A stretch of 64,000 nucleotides of DNA, from contig NZ_JAAFZA010000016.1 of assembly GCF_015356865.1 (NCBI RefSeq), positions 1 through 64,000 of the forward strand, written 5' to 3'. The stretch comes from Catenulispora pinisilvae. GTDB lineage: Bacteria; Actinomycetota; Actinomycetes; Streptomycetales; Catenulisporaceae. Position 1 is the first letter of the stretch. Each line of letters starts with the position of its first letter. Shown here piece after piece: positions 36,101-43,100 of this stretch. The notes beneath the pieces were generated by a model, which did not search any database, was not told where the DNA came from, and was given only the letters and a program-made list of their open reading frames with translations. Made by a program: the position numbers and the translations under genes.

Positions 36101-39100
36101 AGCGCCGCCGAACGGGCCACCCCGGCAGCCGCCGGACCGGTGCGGCCGGTCAGCACGATCCGCGGGGCGCCGCGCTCGGCGAGCCAGCCGGCGACGTGGC
36201 CGGCGACCGCTCCGGTGCCGCCGGTGACCAGGATCGTGCCGCGCGGCGTCCAGGATCCGGTGCCGCCCCGGCGCTCGGCGGCGCGGCTCAGGCGGCGGGC
36301 GGAGACCCCGGTGGCCCGGATCGCGACCTGGTCCTCGACGCCCGATCCGGTGTCGGTGGCGGCCAGCACCCCGCACAGCCGGGCGGCGGCGCGGTCGTCG
36401 AGCACCGCGGGCAGGTCGACCAGACCGCCCCAGCGCTCGGGGTGTTCGAGGGCTGCGACCCGGCCGAGGCCCCAGATCTGGGCCTGCACCGGGCTGGTCC
36501 GCGGATCGTTCGCCCCGGTGGCGACGGCACCGCTGGTCAGGACCCACAGCGGAGCCTGTACGCCGACGTCGCCGAGCGCCTGGACCAAGCCCAGCGTTCC
36601 GGCCAGAGCGGCCGGGACATCCTGCCGGCTCGGCAGCGCACGCTCGTCCAGCGCCAACAACGAGACCACACCGGCGATCGCCTCAGAACGATCTCCCAGC
36701 GCCGCCTCGATCAGAGCGCCCAGCACCGCGCGATCGGTGCCCGCGTCGCCGAGGACATCGAGGACCACCGACGACACCTGGGCGCCACGGGCAGCCAACG
36801 CCTCCCCGGTCGCCGCGACCAGATCCGGCCGGACATCCGCCGGCGCGGCGAGCAGCCAGGTCCCCGACAGCATCGAGGACGCGGGGTCGGTGAGCAGCTT
36901 CCAGTCGATCCGGTAGCGCCACGCCTCGGTCGCCGCCCGGTCCCGCTCGCGGCGGCGCCACGCGGCCAGGGCGGGCACGACCTCGCCGAGCCGGTCGCGG
37001 TCGCCGACGTCGAGGGTGTCCGCCAGCGCCGCCAGGTCCCCGCGCTCGACGGCGGCCCAGAACCGCGCGTCGACCGTCTCGGCCGGGCCGACCCCGGACT
37101 GGACGGCGAGGGCCGACGCCGGGTTCGGCTCCGGCCAGAACCGCTGCCGCTGGAAGACATACGTGGGCAGCCCCACGGGCCGCCCCGGGACGATCGCGGA
37201 CCAGTCGACGCCGACACCGGCGGCGAACGCGGCGGCGAAGGCCCGGATCAGCCGCTCGGCGCCCGGGTCTTCCCGCTCGACGGTCCCGGTGACCAGGTCG
37301 AGGTCGTGCCCGGCGTCCTCGGCGGTCTCCGAGACCGCCGCGGTCAGCACCGGCTGCGCCGAGACCTCGATGAAGTTGCGATAGCCACTGCCCGCCAAGG
37401 TCCGGACGGCGTCGGCGAAGCGGACGGTGTCGCGGACGTTCGCGAACCAGTAGCCGCCGGTGAGCTCAGTGCCCTCAATCCAGCTGCCGGTCACCGTCGA
37501 CAGCATCGGGATCCGAGCCGCCTGCGGCCCGATCCCGGAAAGACCTTCAGCCAGCACGCTTTCAAGCGCATCCGCACCAGCCGAGTGCGCGACATAGTCC
37601 ACCACCGGCAGCCGCCACCGCAGCACGCGCTTCTTAGCCAGCTCCGCCTCGAAAGCGTCCACCGACGCCGGATCACCCGAGACAACAGTCGCGGCAGGCG
37701 AATTCACCGCCGCGATCGCCAGCCCCTCACGACCCGCGATCAGCTCCCTGACACGCTCCTCGGGCATGACGACGGAAACCATCGCGCCTGTCGCGTTCAG
37801 CGAGGACAGGGCTCGCGACCGGACGACGACAACCCGCGCCGCGTCCTCCAACGACAACGCCCCGGCGACCGTCGCAGCCGCGATCTCGCCCTGCGAATGA
37901 CCGATCACCGCATCCGGAACCACCCCGGCCGCCTGCCAGACCGCAGCCAGGGACACAAGAATCGCCCACAGCACCGGCTGGAAAACCTCAGCCGCATCAA
38001 GCGAAGGCGCGCCATCGGCCCCGGCCACCACATCCAACAGCGACCACGACACCAACGGGGCCAAGGCGTCTGCGCACTCGGCCATCCGCGCCGCAAAGAC
38101 CGGAGACGACTCCAGCAGCTCACGACCCATACCGGCGAACTGCGCACCCTGACCCGGGAACACGAACACCGACCGGCCCGCGCCAGCGTCCGACACGACA
38201 CCGGAGACCACCGCATCAGCAGCCTGACCAGTCGCCACCGCCGCCAACGACTCCGGGTACGACCCGAGCACCACAGCGCGGTGCTCGAACACCGACCGCG
38301 TCGCGGCGAGCGAGTAACCCACATCCCGCGGGTCCAGTTCCGGCCGCGCCACTGCGAACTCCCGCAGCCGACCGGCCTGCGCCCGCAACGCCGTCTCGGT
38401 ACGCCCCGAAACCACCCACACCGGGCTCGGCGAGGCCAGCACCGCGGGACGGTCGTCGGTCGGCTCCGCGGCCGCGAGCGACGCCGAGCCGGGGTTCTCA
38501 GGGTCCTCATCCGGCTCGGCCGCGCTCGGCGCGGGCGGGTCGGCGAGGATGATGTGCGCGTTGGTCCCGCTGATGCCGAACGAGGAGACCCCGGCCCGGC
38601 GCGGCTTCTCCCCGGCGGGCCACGGCCGCGCCTCGGTCAGCAGCTTGACGTTCCCGGCCGACCAGTCGATCAGGTGCGAGGGCTGCTCGGAGTGCAGCGT
38701 GCGCGGCAGTTCCTCGTTCTGGAGCGCGAGGACCATCTTGATGATCCCGGCCACGCCGGCGGCGCACTGGGAGTGCCCGATGTTGGACTTGACCGCGCCC
38801 AGCCACAGCGGCCGCTCCGCGCTCCGGCGCCGGCCGTAGGTGGCCAGCAGCGCCTGCGCCTCGATCGGGTCGCCGAGGGTGGTCGCCGAGCCGTGCGCCT
38901 CCACCGCGTCCACGTCGTCGGGACCGACCCCGGCGTTCTGGAGCGCGGCGTGGATGACCCGCTGCTGCGAGGGGCCGTTCGGCGCGGTCAGACCGTTGGA
39001 CGCGCCGTCCTGATTCAGTGCGCTGCCGGCGACCACGGCGAGCACCTGGTGCCCGTTGCGGCGGGCGTCCGAGAGCCGTTCGAGGACGACGACACCCGCA

Positions 39101-39909
39101 CCCTCGGCCCAGCCCGAACCATCGGCGTCCGCACTGAACGACCGGCAGCGGCCGTCCGCCGACACGCCGCGCTGCCGGGAGAACCCGACGAACACCGCCG
39201 GGGTGGACAGCACCGTCGTGCCGCCGGCCAGGGCCAGGTCGCACTCGCCGACCCGCAGCGCCCGGCAGGCCAGGTGCATCGCGACCAGCGAGGAGGAGCA
39301 CGCGGTGTCGATCGTCACCGCCGGGCCCTCCAGGCCCAGGGTGTAGGAGACGCGGCCGGAGAGCACGCTGGTGGACACACCGGTCATCAGGTAGCCCTCG
39401 GAGGCGGTGCCCGCGAGGTCGGCGCCGTAGCCGGAGGCGAAGGCGCCGGCGAAGACACCGGTGGCCGAGCCGCGCAGCGAGGCCGGGGCGATACCGGCCC
39501 GCTCCAGCGCCTCCCAGGACACCTCCAGCAGCAAGCGCTGCTGCGGGTCCATGGCCAGCGCCTCGCGCGGGCTGATCCCGAAGAACGCCGGATCGAAGTC
39601 CGCAACGCCCTGCAAGAAGCCGCCTGAGGCGACGTAGGAGGTGCCGGGCTTGTCGGGGTCCGGGTCGAACAGTCCCTCGACGTCCCAGCCCCGGTCCGTG
39701 GGGAACGGCACGATGGCGTCGCCGCCCGCGGACAGCAGCTGCCACAGGTCCTCCGGGCTGCGCACCCCGCCGGGGTACCGGCAGCCCATGGAGACGATCG
39801 CGATCGGCTCGGCCGCGCGCTCCTTCTCCTCACGAAGCCGCTGACGAGTCTGCCGCAGCTTGGCGGTCACCTGCTTGAGGTAATCGCGAAGTTTTTCCTC
39901 ATCCGTCAC
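23884..39909 (-). CDS. Type I modular polyketide synthase PKS-C, three modules
   Basis: This 5,341-aa PKS has three modules: M6 (residues about 32-1590, KS-AT-KR-ACP), M7 (about 1607-3154, KS-AT-KR-ACP) and M8 (about 3179-5254, KS-AT-DH-ER-KR-ACP). It should therefore add two beta-hydroxy units and then one saturated methyl-branched unit. The first KS Cys is residue 204 and the second 1778. The N-terminus (TDEEKLRDYLKQVTAKL) is a docking head; the C-terminus ends DEVFDFLDREFGEN, a matching-class tail for PKS-D. The start is GTG at 39909, 39 bp after the PKS-B stop. No clear Shine-Dalgarno precedes it and no in-frame ATG lies nearby, so coupling to PKS-B translation is likely. The stop TAA overlaps the first possible ATG of PKS-D. 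Confidence 0.97.
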   Translation of the reverse strand: MTDEEKLRDYLKQVTAKLRQTRQRLREEKERAAEPIAIVSMGCRYPGGVRSPEDLWQLLSAGGDAIVPFPTDRGWDVEGLFDPDPDKPGTSYVASGGFLQGVADFDPAFFGISPREALAMDPQQRLLLEVSWEALERAGIAPASLRGSATGVFAGAFASGYGADLAGTASEGYLMTGVSTSVLSGRVSYTLGLEGPAVTIDTACSSSLVAMHLACRALRVGECDLALAGGTTVLSTPAVFVGFSRQRGVSADGRCRSFSADADGSGWAEGAGVVVLERLSDARRNGHQVLAVVAGSALNQDGASNGLTAPNGPSQQRVIHAALQNAGVGPDDVDAVEAHGSATTLGDPIEAQALLATYGRRRSAERPLWLGAVKSNIGHSQCAAGVAGIIKMVLALQNEELPRTLHSEQPSHLIDWSAGNVKLLTEARPWPAGEKPRRAGVSSFGISGTNAHIILADPPAPSAAEPDEDPENPGSASLAAAEPTDDRPAVLASPSPVWVVSGRTETALRAQAGRLREFAVARPELDPRDVGYSLAATRSVFEHRAVVLGSYPESLAAVATGQAADAVVSGVVSDAGAGRSVFVFPGQGAQFAGMGRELLESSPVFAARMAECADALAPLVSWSLLDVVAGADGAPSLDAAEVFQPVLWAILVSLAAVWQAAGVVPDAVIGHSQGEIAAATVAGALSLEDAARVVVVRSRALSSLNATGAMVSVVMPEERVRELIAGREGLAIAAVNSPAATVVSGDPASVDAFEAELAKKRVLRWRLPVVDYVAHSAGADALESVLAEGLSGIGPQAARIPMLSTVTGSWIEGTELTGGYWFANVRDTVRFADAVRTLAGSGYRNFIEVSAQPVLTAAVSETAEDAGHDLDLVTGTVEREDPGAERLIRAFAAAFAAGVGVDWSAIVPGRPVGLPTYVFQRQRFWPEPNPASALAVQSGVGPAETVDARFWAAVERGDLAALADTLDVGDRDRLGEVVPALAAWRRRERDRAATEAWRYRIDWKLLTDPASSMLSGTWLLAAPADVRPDLVAATGEALAARGAQVSSVVLDVLGDAGTDRAVLGALIEAALGDRSEAIAGVVSLLALDERALPSRQDVPAALAGTLGLVQALGDVGVQAPLWVLTSGAVATGANDPRTSPVQAQIWGLGRVAALEHPERWGGLVDLPAVLDDRAAARLCGVLAATDTGSGVEDQVAIRATGVSARRLSRAAERRGGTGSWTPRGTILVTGGTGAVAGHVAGWLAERGAPRIVLTGRTGPAAAGVARSAALLASRGSAVEVVSCDVADRDRTAGLLDRIAATDSALSAVVHTAGVVQSTALADTTTDALASALRAKAVGATVLDELTAGLDLDAFVVFSSIAATWGSGTQAGYSAANAHLDALVQDRRSRGLAATSMAWGPWGGGGMTEAEGARYLERRGLRLMEPATLVRLLGEALDAGEDLLTVADVDWAKFAPAFSLRRVSTLIGDLPEVRSALAADADADAERTGPAGVLEPTGLGRRLAGLSRADQDRLLVDLVRTEAAGVLGHTSTEAVPAGRAFSDLGFDSLTAVELRNRLNAETGLRLPATLLFDHPNPAAVAEFLRTRLGGTPAADPVTPVPQPFGAAADDDPIVIVAMACRYPGGVRTPEDLWQLVDAGADTVAEFPRDRGWNIEEIYHPDPAHPGTSYVKAGGFAQGVADFDAAFYGISPREAIAMDPQQRLLLDTSWEAFERAGLDPVALRGTQTGVFVGASPSGYSASLGDLDGHMITGNAASVLSGRVSYALGLVGPAVTIDTACSSALVALHLAAQALRNGECALALAGGVWVTANPAVFIGFSQTQGLAPDGRCKAFSDSADGMGIGEGVGMLLLERLSDARRNGHEVLAVVRGSAINQDGASNGLTAPNGPSQQRVIRAALAAAGLSGDEVDAVEAHGTGTVLGDPIEAQALLATYGLDHEADRPLWLGSVKSNIGHSQAAAGVAGVIKMVMAIRNGVLPRTLHAQTPSSHVDWTAGNVRLLSEPVAWPAVDRPRRAGVSAFGMSGTNVHTIIEQAPAEEPAAEPADLGIGGPAEPAGPASAAVVPAEPLVTGVTPWLVSSRTADGLSAQATRLARFLAGADGADADPRDVGWSLATTRSLFEHRAIVLGADRTEALAGLDALAEGRGLSTVMTGVAGDVGKTVFVFPGQGAQWVGMGRELLVSCPVFAARMAECAAALAPLVSWSLLDVVNGVEGAPSLDAAEVVQPVLWAVMVSLAAIWQAAGVTPDAVVGHSQGEIAAATVAGALSLADAARVVVVRSRALSGLNTAGAMVSVVMGEERVRGLMEPWGERLSVAAVNGPAATVVSGEPEAVSEFEAELAAQRMMRWRVPQTDFVAHSAGVQTLESALARDLADVVPDAGRVPFFSTALSRWVPGSELDAGYWFANVRNTVRFADAIRDLANEGFYSFIEVSPHPTLEGAVADVFEETGIAVTPVVSGTTHQDNSGAVQILSVMARAFGKGVAVDWAKVLGGGRRIALPTYAFQGRRLWPAPLTSQGSVLPAGADGSGLPAESEFWAAVEGGDLRVLADTLAVDGTRSFDEIVPALAAWRRRERERAAIDNWRYRVWWSPVADPQDVRLDGRWLIVAPETEAETAAETARALAGHGAQTVVIDGDTDRAALVERITEAEAGTPVSGVVSLLALDETPLADQPEVSRGLAATLTLVQALGDIGADAPLWVLTRGAVATGAGEALANPVQAQAWGLGRVVALEHRDRWGGLIDLPAGLDDRAANRLCAVLAGCEEDQVAVRGSGILARRLGHAPLARTVADDWSPRGSVLITGGTGALAGHLAGWLADLGAPRVVLTSRSGPVATGVAGLAAQVAERGAAVAVLTADVGRREAVAGLLARIGADGPALSTILHTAGILDDGLLDGLDAARLASVLTAKATGAAHLHELTADQDLDAFVLFSSAAATLGGAGQGNYAAANAYLDALAEHRAAQGLAALSVAYGPWAGGGVAEANDAVRQRMRRGALPPMDPEPALKALGQALAEGDPLLAVMDVDWPQFAAAPSPFVRDLPEVVAAQQEQGATGADSGPQTALDRGELAERLGGQPVAEQERALIDLIRTGVAIVLSHDSADAVDAERAFADLGFDSLTTLEMRQQVSRVTGLRLPATLLFDYPTPLVLARYLRTEMFGAAEAEPATAANPPAAPAGPATDQDVDPIVIVAMSCRYPGDVRDPEGFWRLLSTGTDAVSDLPRDREWPLDLIYDADSTREGTSYVRGGGFVGAATDFDAAFFGISPREALAMDPQQRMLLEVSWEALERAGLDPRALRGSRTGVFVGGATSNYGVGLQAALQGTGGLEGHLMTGNATSVLSGRVSYVFGLEGPAVTVDTACSSSLVTIHLAAQALRSGECALALAGGVTIMATPGDLVSFSRQRGLAPDGRSKAFSATADGMGMAEGVGMVVLERLSDARRNGHQVLAVVRGSAINQDGASNGLTAPNGPSQQRVIRAALSVAGLSVADVDVVEAHGTGTELGDPIEAGALMATYGRDRPEDRPLWLGSVKSNIGHTQAAAGAAGVIKMVLALQNRTLPQTLHITEPSPHIDWDAGNVRLLTEPVPWPASGRPRRAGVSSFGISGTNAHVILEEPPVIEGSTVDAGTGADPVVDGVVPWLVSGRSDAALCSQAERLRESAVARPDIDVRDVAWSLAATRSVFEHRAVVVGSARQELAAGLAAVATGQTAGSVVAGSTSVSGRSVFVFPGQGAQWAGMGRELAQSSPVFADRLAECGRALAPFVDWSLDEVLADPAALEAVDVVQPALWAVMVSLAAVWQAAGVVPDAVVGHSQGEIAAATVAGALSLEDGARVVALRSRALRVLAGAGGMVSVAEPVEAVRARIAGFGDRLSIAVVNGPSATVVSGEPEALSELLAACEADEVRARRIPVDYASHSAQVDQLRDEITAALAPIAPGRLAIPLVSAVSGEWLQGPELGAGYWFDSLRATVEFDRAVRALADSGHEIFLEMSPHPVLTAPVTETLEHAGAPDALVCGSLRRDDGGPERLLASFAEAWVRGVDVDWPAVVGASRRVQLPTYAFQSERFWPVPVPRRPDASSIGLDTTDHPLLAAAVDLAAGGGLLVTGLLAPSLQPWLADHAVGGVVLLPGTGFVEMAVRAGDVAGCPRLDELTLETPLVLPAGTAGVQVQVRVADADAEGYRTLEIHSRPVDADELTGWTRHATGLLAPVVGPGTVEGLAAWPPADATPVPVDGFYERLTESGYGYGPVFRGLHAVWRRGTEVFAEVRLPDQAAAEAAAFGLHPALLDAVLHASMLAGPVVREAGPGEILLPFAWQGVTLHASGATALRVRLGVDAKGTGLTLAVADDTGLPVLSVESMVSLPVPAARLGAATGPTRDGLFSLDWTPVAEDAPAGRMVLVGPDRHHLAADIPFTGTFPDLAALVAAIRDGAPVPDTVLAAVGSQSGGQSDNPADEAAAARRATTDALALAQHWLTADELLSARLVLVTRGAVATGPGDFVGDLGGAALWGLIRSAQSENPDRLVLADLPNEGSDGVCTLLAALGSVEPELAVRAGIVLARRLSRPFGTLVPPAAGPWRLAVLNRGTLDGLGLVEHPAALEPLGPGRIRVAVRAAGVNFRDVMATLDLLPLELDPDRGQLGSEVAGVVTEIGGAVTGIAVGDRVLGMATGAVGPVAVLDARLVAPVPAGLTHAQAAAVPVAYVTARYGLVDLAGARAGQRILIHAAAGGVGMAAVHLARHLGLEVFATASPAKWDALRALGLDDDHLASSRDAGFQEKFAAVTADQGMDIVLNALAGELTDASLRLLPRGGAFIEMGKTDIRDAEQVAADHPGVRYRAFSTAEAGPDRLGELLAEITSLLAAGSLTALPVRCWDVRRAPDALRFMSQARQIGKIVLTVPTTPRRDGTVLLTGGTGTLAALVAGHLAGSGRAGRLVLASRSGPAAPAVAALAARLADSGAAASVVSCDTADRDALAAVLAAVPADRPLTSVVHLAGVLDDGVVTSLTEDRVAAVMRPKADAAWHLHELTAGLDLDAFVMFSSAAAAFGGSGQGNYAAANAFLDGLAARRRSSGLAAVALDWGLWAQASALTGDLSAEQRSRMNRGGMTALDAAQGLALFDAALERDEALLVTALLDVPGMRARAGRGEPVPALWRGLAGGPARPAAGGAPVAADRSIVQQLGGMARAERDRMLLELVRAHVADVLGHSSREAVEPARAFKELGFDSLTAVELRNRLNAATGLRLPSTLVFDWPSSAAVAEYLRTLMFDDDDVVPAQAPAPIFEELARLETSLAGLTADSGTRDDVTRRIQALLSRWLGDQGAQQVHEAVVDLGSATPDEVFDFLDREFGEN
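24150..30375 (-). other. PKS module M8: KS-AT(methylmalonyl)-DH-ER-KR-ACP
   Basis: KS about 30375-29090 with Cys at 29845-29847. AT about 28760-27725 with GHSQGE near 28490 and VDYASHS near 28190, methylmalonyl type. DH about 27690-26850 with [11 protein letters not shown] near 27565 and HPALLDAVLH near 27075. ER about 26206-25250, about 318 residues, with NFRDVM and intact HAAAGGVGMAA near 25755. Where other ERs here have GMYPG it reads LDLLPLELDPDRGQ, so the Tyr linked to 2S methyl geometry is absent. [16 protein letters not shown] near 25200, LAGVLDDG near 24950. ACP near 24260. Expected: fully reduced methyl-branched unit, the first saturated unit after seven hydroxyl-forming modules. Confidence 0.88.
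27730..28760 (-). repeat. YASH-type methylmalonyl AT cassette present in three near-identical copies
   Basis: This AT (M8) recurs at about 61240-62240 (M1) and 8310-9345 (M11). The copies share [35 protein letters not shown] and [12 protein letters not shown], although M1 sits in a KR-only module and M8 and M11 in DH/ER-containing modules. Confidence 0.82.
30450..35090 (-). other. PKS module M7: KS-AT(FVAH motif)-KR(B-type)-ACP
   Basis: KS about 35090-33830 with Cys at 34576-34578 ([12 protein letters not shown]), EAHGTGTVLGDP and SNIGHSQ. AT about 33440-32395 with GHSQGE near 33160 and TDFVAHSAGVQTLES near 32855. This motif is related to, but distinct from, the YVAH group. KR: TGGTGALAGHLAGW near 31515, HTAGILDDG near 31260 and [12 protein letters not shown] near 31100, B-type by LDD. 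ACP near 30565 (LGFDSLTTLEMRQQV). Expected: beta-hydroxy unit; alpha substituent uncertain. Confidence 0.86.
35140..39815 (-). other. PKS module M6: KS-AT(YVAH motif)-KR(A1-type)-ACP
   Basis: KS about 39815-38560 with Cys at 39298-39300. The conserved HGTGT reads HGSAT (near 38890), the most altered His motif in the window, but the His is kept. SNIGHSQCAAG is normal. AT about 38170-37130 with GHSQGE near 37895 and VDYVAHS near 37590. [16 protein letters not shown] near 36220. LDD is absent (HTAGVVQSTALADTT), and ATWGSGTQAGYSAANAH near 35780-35830 has the A-type Trp. ACP near 35260 ([15 protein letters not shown]). Expected: beta-hydroxy unit with L-configured alcohol. Confidence 0.86.
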
Positions 39910-40170
39910 TTTGCATCGCCATTCTGTGTGACCGTGTTGGATCTGCGGCTAGTCGAAGTCAGGGTCTTGGAGTTCGCGCTCCAGGAGCTCGAACATCTCG
40001 GCGTCGGTCGCGGTCTGGAGCTCCCGGTCGGGGACCGGCTCGGCGCTCTGCGCGCTCCGCAGGTCCCGGGCCAGTGCCTCCAGCCGGGCCAGTACGTCAC
40101 CGCGCCCGGCGCCGTCGAGCCCGGCCGCGGCCAGCGTCTCGGCCAGCTCCTCGAGGCTGGTCAGGATCGG
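39820..40170 (-). other. Docking pair PKS-B tail / PKS-C head
   Basis: The PKS-B tail (about 40170-39952) contains [16 protein letters not shown] and ends [18 protein letters not shown]. The PKS-C head (39909-39820) reads EEKLRDYLKQVTAKLRQTRQ. Both belong to the same class as the A/B and C/D pairs, so the order B to C is supported by class but not uniquely fixed by it. Confidence 0.82.
39910..39948 (-). promoter_or_regulatory. PKS-B/PKS-C intergenic gap without a clear ribosome binding site
   Basis: The 39-bp gap before the GTG start at 39909 has no GGAG-like motif at normal distance; the bases just upstream are GGCGATGCAAA. No terminator hairpin is seen. Translation of PKS-C may depend on ribosomes finishing PKS-B. 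Confidence 0.55.
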
Positions 40171-43100
40171 CTGGTGGTCCGGCTCGTCCGCGGCGAAGGC
40201 CTCGGAGCGCAGGTGCTCGGCGAGGATCGCCGGGGTCGGGTAGTCGAACACGAGCGTCGCCGACAGCGGCAGCCCGGAGGCGACCGCCAGGTTGTTGCGC
40301 AACTCCAGCGAGGTGAGTGAGTCGAAACCGAGGTCGCTGAACGCCCGGTCGGCGCCGACCGCGTCCACGGACGGGTAGCCGAGCACGGCGGCCGCGGCGG
40401 TCCGGACCAGATCGGTCAGCACCGTCAGCCGCATCGCCGCCGGAACCCCGGCCAGGCGGCGTTCCATCTCACCGGTTAGACGGTCGCCGGCCGGCGCCGC
40501 ACCATCCTCGGTCTCCGGGGCCAGCTGCCGGATCTCGGGGACCCCGCGCAGGAACGGTGCCGACGAGGACGCGAAGTGCGTCCAGTCCACGTCCATCACC
40601 GCGACCGTCGCGTCCGGTCCGGCCGCCACCCGGCTCAGCACCCGCACCGCCGGCTCCGGCTCCATCGCCGGCAGCCCGCCGCGCCGCACCCGCTGCCGCA
40701 CCGCATCGCTGGCCGCCGCCAGTCCCGCTCCGGCCCACGGACCCCAGGCCACTGACAGGCCCGGCAGTCCGCGGCCGCGGCGGGCCTCGGCCAGCGCGTC
40801 CAGATAGGCGTTGGCCGCCGCGTAGTTGCCCTGCCCGGGGCCGCCGAAGGTCGCCGCCGCCGAGGAGAACAACACGAACGCGTCCAGGTCCTGATCCGCG
40901 GTCAGCTCGTCCAGGTTCGCCGCGCCCACAGCCTTCGCCGCAAGCACGGTCCGCAGCCGCCCGGTGTCCAGGCCGTCCAGGACGCCGTCGTCCAGCACCC
41001 CGGCGGTGTGCATGACCGCGGACAGCGCCGCCCCGGCCGCGCCGATGCGGGCCAGCAGCCCGGCGGTCTGGTCCCGGTCCACGATGTCGGCGGCCACGAC
41101 GTCGACCTCCGCGCCGCCGGCCGCCAGGTCGGCGGCCAGCCGTCCGACGCCGGCCGCGTCCGGTCCGGACCGGCTGGTCAGCACCAGCCGGTCCGCGCCG
41201 CCGCCGGCCAGCCAGTCGGCCACCTGCCCGGCGATGGCGCCGGTGCCGCCGGTGACCAGGACCGTGCCGTGCGGCGTCCAGGGCGTCCCGGCCCCGGCCG
41301 GGGCGTGCTCCAGGCGGCGGGCGTGGTTGCCGTCGGCGCGGACCGCGACCTCGTTCTCCCCGCGGCCGGCCAGCACGCCGCACAGCCGCGCGGCGGCCGG
41401 CCCGTCCAACACCGGCGGCAGGTCGACCAGACCGCCCCAGCGATCCGGATGTTCCAGGGCTGCGACCCGGCCCAGACCCCAGGCCTGTGCCTGGAGCGGC
41501 CGGCTCGCGGTCTCGCCGGCGGCCGCGCCGATCGCGCCGCGGGTCAGGACCCACAGCGGCGCCGTCGTCCGGACGTCGCCCAGCGCCTGGATCAGGCCCA
41601 GGGTGGCGGCCAGACCGCGGGGCACCTCGGGCGCGCCGGGGACCGGGCCCTCGTCGAACGCCAGCAGCGACACCACACCGGCCGGGCCGCCCGACGGCAA
41701 GCGGTCACCGATCAGCCGCGCCAGGTCCTCGCGGGAAGTCTGCCCGGCGGCGGCCTCGACGGTCCTCACCTGCGCGCCGTGCTCGGTCAGGGCCGCGACG
41801 ACGGCGGCCACGTCGGAGCCGGCGTCGTCCGGACCGGGCGCGGGCGCCACCACCAGCCAGTCCCCGGCCAGCGCCGGAGCGGCGGGCTCGGCGACCAGCG
41901 GCCAGGTCACCCGGTAGCGCCAGGCGTCGGTCAGCGCGTTGTCCCGCTCGCGCCGGCGCCAGGTGGCCAACTCGCCCAGCACTTCGCCGAACGGCCGCTC
42001 ACCGTCGGCGGCGAATCCCTCCGCCAGCGCGCCCAGGTCGCCGTCCTCGACGGCGGCCCAGAACCGGGCGTCGATCGCCGACTGGGTGCTGTCGTCGGCA
42101 CTCGGGGTCCCGGTGCCGAGCAGCAGCGAACGGGAGAGCGTCACCGAGGGCCAGTAGCGCTGACGCTGGAAGGCGTAGGTGGGCAGCTCGACCCGGTTGC
42201 CGAAGCCCAGGACCGCGGCCCAGTCGACCGGGGCGCCGTGCACCCAGGCCCGCGCGAGGCCGGTCAGGGCGGTGGTCGCGGCGTCGTGGTCGGGACGGAG
42301 CAAGGGAACGAACTCGGCATCCGGTGCGGTCGCCGTCCCGAGGACGGACAGCGTGCCGTCGGGGCCGATCTCGATGAACAGGTCGATGTCCAGACCGGCC
42401 ATCGTCGTCACGGCATCGGCATAGCGCACCGCACTCCGGGCCTGGTCGGCCCAGTACGAACCGTCGCAGGACTCGACGACGGCGCCGGTGGCCGTACTCA
42501 CCCACGAGACGTCAGCCCGGGCGAAGTCAACAGAATCAGCAACCTGTGACAGCTCGGCCAGCATCGGATCCATCCGATGTGAGTGGAAGGCATGGCTGAC
42601 GCGCAGCGACCGGACCCGGACACCTCGTTCGGCGAACACCGCCGCGACCGCGTCCACCGCGTCCTTCTCGCCAGAGATCACGGTCGCCGAAGGACCGTTC
42701 ACCGCGGCGATCCAGATGCCTTCGACGCCATCAAGCGCTGTCAGGACCTCCGCTTCCGGCGCCGCGATCGACGTCATGGCACCACCGGTCGGCAGCGCCT
42801 GCATCAACCGACCGCGAGCCGCGACCAGCGCAGACGCATCGGCCAGAGACAACACCCCGGCCGCGTGCGCCGCGGCGACCTCACCCACCGAATGGCCGGC
42901 CACCGCGGACGGCGCGACACCGACAGCCGCCAGCATCGCCACCACACCGACTTGCAGCGCGAACAAAGCAGACTGCGCATAAACAGTCTGATTCGCCAGC
43001 TCCTCGGCATCGGCGGCCGTGCCCAGCGCAACTTCACGCACCGGCAGACCGAGATGCCCCTCGATCGACTCGCATGCCTCGTCGAAGGCCGCCGCGAACA

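Noticed and set aside
28489-39627. Very long open frame on the plus strand (over 3,700 codons), with others such as 10970-14617 and 19112-23887
   Set aside because: It lies entirely antisense to PKS coding sequence, its translation is Arg/Gly/His/Gln-rich with no domain motifs, and such frames are expected from strong GC3 bias in the real genes opposite.
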